From Atrina japonica (taxonomy: Eukaryota; Mollusca; Bivalvia; Pterioida; Pinnidae): 64,000 nucleotides of DNA. The translations under genes were made by a program, and so were the position numbers. A model generated the notes under the pieces. The model was not told the origin of the DNA, made no database searches, and worked only from the letters and a program-made list of their open reading frames with translations. Below are positions 58,976-64,000 of this stretch, one piece after another. How positions within the stretch are numbered: position 1 is the stretch's first letter; every line of letters begins with the position of its first letter. The stretch is from positions 332,501 to 396,500 of the forward strand of contig BROG01000645.1 in NCBI GenBank assembly GCA_030159075.1. Reading direction: 5' to 3'.

Positions 58976-60100
58976 ATCTATTACACTACAAGCTATTATA
59001 TCTAAATTTATGTTGGTCATTAAACTTTGAGTCATATAAAATATAATAGCTTTTGCATAAATTCGTTTATCCTAGTACAAAGTTGATTAAGATACAGTTT
59101 TTCAATTAGGCTTCCCATATTTGTAGTGGATACATTACTTCCGTAGACGAAGTTATTTTATTTTGCTTATATATCTCGGAGATATGACCGGTGGAGGAAC
59201 TGTTAATCTTACGTATGGGTCTTGTATCCACTGAACTGTGACTCGATTTAGCCTTGTAAATTTATTTCTGTATCAGTCGCCATCGCCTGTCTTCTATCAT
59301 TTGAATTAAAACTTTACCATTTTGTGCTGTTTCTTACTTGTATATGTCTACTACATAATCGGCGTGCTGCCAAGGACGGGGTTTGACATGCGCAGCGACA
59401 CTCCATAGCGATAGACTGCATATACATGTAATGTTGAACCATTGATAATATCTGACTAAGAGGAAACAAACAGAAACAAACAACAAGAAAAAAAACATAC
59501 CAAATAACAGTAATCTTTTCATGATCGTCTGCAGGTACAACAAATCCTCTTCATGTGTTTCTTCTCCTTATTTTATAGTCTGATGATTTTAAGTGGTATC
59601 AACACATATAGATTTTATACATTTATTTAAACTGCAGATATTTAAGTACTCTAAAGTCGGCTTTATTTGAATTATAATAACTGTAATGTTCTGGCAAAAC
59701 GTACCATAATAAAATATTTAAAAAAAAATCATTGTTATGCTTTTAGATGTAGCCTCTCAACGTAAGTGTCAAAAGCATCACTTCTGTAACTGTAGTTCTT
59801 ATTAGTTTATGTGAGAATGTTTAAACATGCATATAAAAATTCTACAAAATGTTTATCTTCAAAAACATTTTTTATATAAACTTGTATATAAACTTGCTAA
59901 GACTTACCTTTTGATGGATTCGTAAATTGTACGAAGATATTTGCCCTCACATACTAGTAGTAGTAAGAGAGCTCAATATGCCAAATGGAAATCCTGTGAT
60001 TAGATCTCGGAAGAAACCCACATCTGAGGAATATTTAAAAGCCTGCACGTGTTACAAACAATGACTGTGCTGAACAGAAACGTCTTTTCCTTAAACTTAA
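58976..60100. other. Downstream of MCT copy 3; no recognised gene
   Basis: AT-rich DNA with AATAAAAT near 59708 and CATTAAACTTTG near 59018 as possible weak polyadenylation signals. No domain-bearing frame. Confidence 0.5.
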
Positions 60101-60129
60101 ATTTACAAATAAAGGCACAGAAGCTTAAA

Positions 60130-62217
60130 ACATTGGCAATGTTCTTAATCACAAAAAAGTTCAGTCCTGTATTCCACCATATTTTAAACTGAAGACCACG
60201 CCTTGCATTTCATATAGCTATACACCTAGCATCGCATCCAAGCTATTCAATTACAAACAGGTTTTGCAGTGCCTAGACATCAACCATCTTCTACACAACA
60301 CTGTCACATGTTCATGTGCTTCATCTCCTTTCAAATACAATACTATCGGGCATGTCATTACCGGCGACGTTTCTATTGTTGAAAATGAAAGCCTCAAAAA
60401 TCTTATTTTAAGGGGCCCTAAATACCCGGAAGCCCGTTCCTTTAATTGGCGTCAGAATTTCAGTTTAGTTATGGATTCTGTCGAAGATTATGCCAGACGA
60501 TGGGCCAAACATGAAGACGAAGAACCAGACACTTTGTCTGAATGGCATACGATGATTGATAAAATTTCGTATTCGAAAACTTAAAGGGACTATGAAAACA
60601 CGTTATCCCTCTGTATTTAATGATCCAGAAGTAGTTACTGAACTGAATAGGTTGCATGACCAATTTGTACTCGTACCAGCAGACAAAGCCTCAAATAATA
60701 TAGTTTTTATTTATAAGGCGCATTACTATACTTGTTTATTAGAAGAACTTGGGTTTAATATGAATTCTGGTAATCCTACATATACACGTAGCTCACTTTC
60801 AAAGGACGAGATCCTTCAAAATCACGTATCCGTATTACGCTCATTTGATATACCTACAACGGATACCGATTTCGAGCTGCCATATTTATATTGATACCTA
60901 AACTTCATAAAACCCCATATAAGCAAAGATACATAGCAGGATCCAGCAAATGTTCTACCAAACCTTTATCTTTACTCCTTACCAAGATATTGACAGCCGT
61001 TAAGGAGAAACTTCAACAATACTGTACAGTTGCTTATTCCAGAAGCGGTGTAAATCAGATGTGGATACTTAAAAATTCTAAACAGCTTTTAGAAAATTTA
61101 AAGGCACACAATTTTTCTCGAATTCACAGCATCAAAACTTATGACTTCTCTACTCTTTACACTACTATTCCTCATGAAAAATTAAAAGAAAGACTTTTCA
61201 GCATCATAGATAACTGCTTTTTCACTAAAGGTGGTACCCGAAAATTTAAATATCTAGTGATTGGCTATCAGGATACTTATTTTGTCAAACACCACTCTGA
61301 TTCTACACATAAATATACTGAAGTTGATATAAAAAACATGCTGGAATTTCTAATAGGAAGTATATTTGTAATATTCGGATACGTGGTCTTTCAACAAACT
61401 ATCGGCATTCCCATGGGAACCAATTGTGCTCCTTTATTGGCCGACCTGTTCCTTTATTCATACGAAGCAGACTTCATTCAGAAACTGCTGAATCAAAAGA
61501 AGAAAAAACTAGTGGTGTCTTTTAATTTGACATTTAGATATATCGACAATTTTCATACATATGTCAATGCGATATATCCCAGCGAATTAGAAATTAAAGA
61601 TACAACAGAATCAAACACACACGCTTCATACTTAGACATATTACTTAACATAAACACAGACGGGAAATTAGCTACGAAGCTATTCGATAAACGTGACATT
61701 TCGGCTTTCCCATCGTAAATTTTCCACATTTAAGTAGTAATATACCTCAGTCACCTGCATATGGAGTTTATATTTCACAAATGATCCGATATGCCTGGGC
61801 GTGCACAACATATGAAGATTTCATATAAAGAGGTAAACTACTCACTGACAAATTATTGACACAGGGATATCGAAAACCGCGTTTAATGTCAACGTTCCGC
61901 AAGTTTTACGTAAAATAGTCTTCTTTGCGACTACTCTGTTTCACTTAGTGAAATGTTGAGTTGCCTTTTCGTTGGCGGTTGTTGAGACGTCTGTACCAAT
62001 TGTGACGAGGATACACTCATCACGTGTTTCACTGGACTTGACTGTGGACTCACGGCGGGTGTGACCGGTCGACAGGGGATGCTTACTCCCCCATGGCACC
62101 TGATCCCACCTCTTGATTTCCAGAGGTCCGTGTTTGTCCATTTTTTATCGGATTTGTATCTATGTCCTGGACATTCTATTGATTTACACTTTGGTATCTG
62201 AGGTTTTTATATATTCC
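60130..62217 (+). pseudogene. Penelope-like retroelement, nearly full length but broken (copy B)
   Basis: Protein-coding segments succeed one another in different frames. About 60130-60584 includes PSIASKLFNYKQVLQCLDIN and NFSLVMDSVEDYARRWAKHE. 60556-60894 includes QFVLVPADKASNNIVFIYKA. 60891-61718 includes PKLHKTPYKQRYIAGSSKCS, YDFSTLYTTIPHEKL and GIPMGTNCAPLLADLFLYSY. A later part to about 61960 is interrupted by frameshifts and a TAA in the RGKLL region. PADKASNNIV, DFSTLYTTIPH and PMGTNCAPLLAD are typical of Penelope-like reverse transcriptases. The catalytic YIDD motif has lost its second Asp. No GIY-YIG endonuclease is seen. The 3' tail matches copy A to about 62217. Confidence 0.87.
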
Positions 62218-62219
62218 TT

Positions 62220-63169
62220 CGACAAATGCTCAATATTAAATAGTTATGGATCTCTAGGATGATAATCTGTGTCAGGATAGGTGTGATACAGTAGTGAAGT
62301 CTCGAATTTTCAGATCGCCAGCTATTATTCTAGATTTTTTTAGCGTTTGTATCACGTGACTTCCCAGGTGTTTATCATATGGATATATAAGCAGGTGCAC
62401 GATGTCTTATAATAAATCAAAATGCCAATAGATTCCATGTAGGGTAAATCAGTTAGATTTAGATGTTTATTGACATAACAGGACTGGTAACTATCATCTG
62501 ACCTTCAGATATATATCTGATCTCTGTGGCATGTTCATGACTTCATTATCGTCATGCAAATCAAGAACTTCTAAATCAAGCTCCATGCTACTTCAAACAA
62601 GCGAACTAAATTATGTTTCCTATTACTTTATCTTGAAGAAAAGACTCAATATGGGGCACTTTTCACACAGTGAAATGGTTATCTACCTACATTTTGTTTT
62701 TTGATCAATGCGAAAGCACAGATATCGTAAATCCCCATGGCTAGCAAAGTTGTAGCGGTGCACGAAAACTCAAGATCGAAAACGGTTTACGTAAAAACCC
62801 GACAAACTGCTATTTCAAAGAGACTTTACTGTCCGCTCGACTCGCAACAAAAATGATAAGTAAGTTTCAGTACTTTCAATAATGTTTCAATAAATTATTT
62901 TCTTTTAAAACACTAAGCCTCTGATAATTTATTATACACAGTTATCTATTCTGAATCAACATTCCCGTATTGGTGCATAATTGCATCACACTTTGAACAA
63001 ATATCTTGCTAAATGATAAGAGGAGATTGGATGACAATTTATGTTTTCATTACTCACACGTATTGTTTAAAAGAGTCTTTTAATATAAATAAATCGTTTT
63101 TTCACCGCTTAATTCATATTGCCTGCTCAGGCGGCTGTAGCACTAGTCGATTTTAAATTGCTAATACTT

Positions 63170-63170
<1 letters not shown>
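62220..63170. other. No recognised gene
   Basis: AT-rich DNA right of the Penelope-like copy. Nothing beyond short open frames. Confidence 0.5.

Positions 63171-63171
<1 letters not shown>

Positions 63172-63265
<94 letters not shown>
63172..63265. repeat. (AT)n microsatellite
   Basis: About 47 AT dinucleotides, directly followed by the left copy of the 102-bp direct repeat. Confidence 0.97.
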
Positions 63266-63268
<3 letters not shown>

Positions 63269-63364
63269 GTTCTAATTCGCCAGTCTCAACCGAACATAAA
63301 TTATTTATAAAATAAACTCAACACATAAATAGGATAAGCTCGCATGTGCGAGTGCAACAGACTT
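63263..63364. repeat. 102-bp direct repeat, left copy
   Basis: Begins ATTTATGTTCTAATTCGCC and ends GAGTGCAACAGACTT. It differs from 63724-63825 at one base only (AAGCTCGC versus AAGTTCGC). It can form a stem TTTATGTTC / GAACATAAA. Confidence 0.95.
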
Positions 63365-63723
63365 TATTACATATAAATTACATAAATATCTGCGTAAGTC
63401 TTGTAAAACATCACACTCAAACCATTTTCTACAAAAAATGAAAAGGTAATTAATATCATGTACAATATAACAATATAGTGAAAACAACGGGCGGGTGGGT
63501 GGGGAATAATACGTCTGTTGCACAAGGCGGCGAAGCTTCGAATACCTTATATTCTTACTAATAACTCAGGTAACATTACCTGGTCACAATTTTCATGCTT
63601 TTAACGCCGCTACCCCTAATAAAGAATTACTGACCAATCGCCTTGCGATAAACAACAATAGAAACAACATAACACGTGTTTACTGTAAACACACCCACGT
63701 ATATACGTAACTATTATAAATAC

Positions 63724-63825
63724 ATTTATGTTCTAATTCGCCAGTCTCAACCGAACATAAATTATTTATAAAATAAACTCAACACATAAATAGGATAAGT
63801 TCGCATGTGCGAGTGCAACAGACTT
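63724..63825. repeat. 102-bp direct repeat, right copy
   Basis: Same orientation as the 63263 copy with 359 bases between them. The near-identity points to a recent duplication, or to termini of an unrecognised element. Confidence 0.95.
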
Positions 63826-64000
63826 CGAAAAACAAAGAAAGTATGGTAAGGAAAGATAATCAAATGCCAATATTTTGAGTAACATATAATTTATCATGAA
63901 TGCTTTCTTTCACATAGCCATCTTTGGCCGAATCTGAAGACAACCGCCCGTGTTTTTTGAAAAGTCGATCATTAACGCCATGCGAACACGCAGCCGTTGC

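Noticed and set aside
63263..63825. LTR pair of a retrotransposon
   Set aside because: Repeats are only 102 bases, the interior is 359 bases without coding, and no primer-binding site or polypurine tract is evident.

Overview
The window looks like nuclear DNA of an invertebrate animal, most likely a bivalve or other mollusc. It is AT-rich. Its genes are cut into short exons by long introns with GT...AG ends, and it is full of microsatellites, minisatellites, tRNA-headed SINEs, short inverted-repeat elements and fragments of a Penelope-like retroelement. No prokaryotic operon, CRISPR array, rRNA or free-standing tRNA gene is visible. Exon structures below were assembled by eye from open frame, splice-site consensus and phase agreement.

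Region 1 (1 to about 21.7 kb, + strand) is the 3' part of a gene for a secreted, cysteine-rich, probably GPI-anchored protein. Nine exons join in frame, and a possible tenth sits at the left edge. The protein is four tandem six-cysteine modules. Each module is a pair of exons with phase 1 introns between modules and a phase 2 intron inside each module. The introns hold two large minisatellites, SINEs and MITEs. Function is unknown.

Region 2 (about 22 to 28 kb) holds no recognised host gene. It has repeats and a broken, 5'-truncated Penelope-like copy.

Region 3 (28.0 to 59.0 kb, + strand) is a head-to-tail array of three monocarboxylate-transporter-like (SLC16/MFS) genes. The first (28.0-31.4 kb) is a relic with only the first and last exons, separated by about 1.2 kb of (TATG)n. 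The second (33.7-40.3 kb, 521 aa) and third (51.8-59.0 kb, 518 aa) are complete five-exon genes with identical intron phases. They carry the two MCT signature regions and differ mostly in the central cytoplasmic loop and the C-terminal tail. A small SAP-domain reading frame lies between them at 44.2 kb.

Region 4 (59 to 64 kb) holds a nearly full-length but frameshifted Penelope-like copy whose reverse transcriptase catalytic motif is deleted, then AT-rich DNA with a near-identical 102-bp direct repeat at the right edge.

The most interesting observations are: the modular exon-pair architecture of the cysteine-rich gene, whose flanking introns look better conserved than its exons; the decaying MCT copy; two foldback elements that share a design and 8-bp-like target duplications; and a 39-bp array of eight perfect CTCTAATTAGAG palindromes in an MCT intron. 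I did not find anything I would call a clearly new molecular system.
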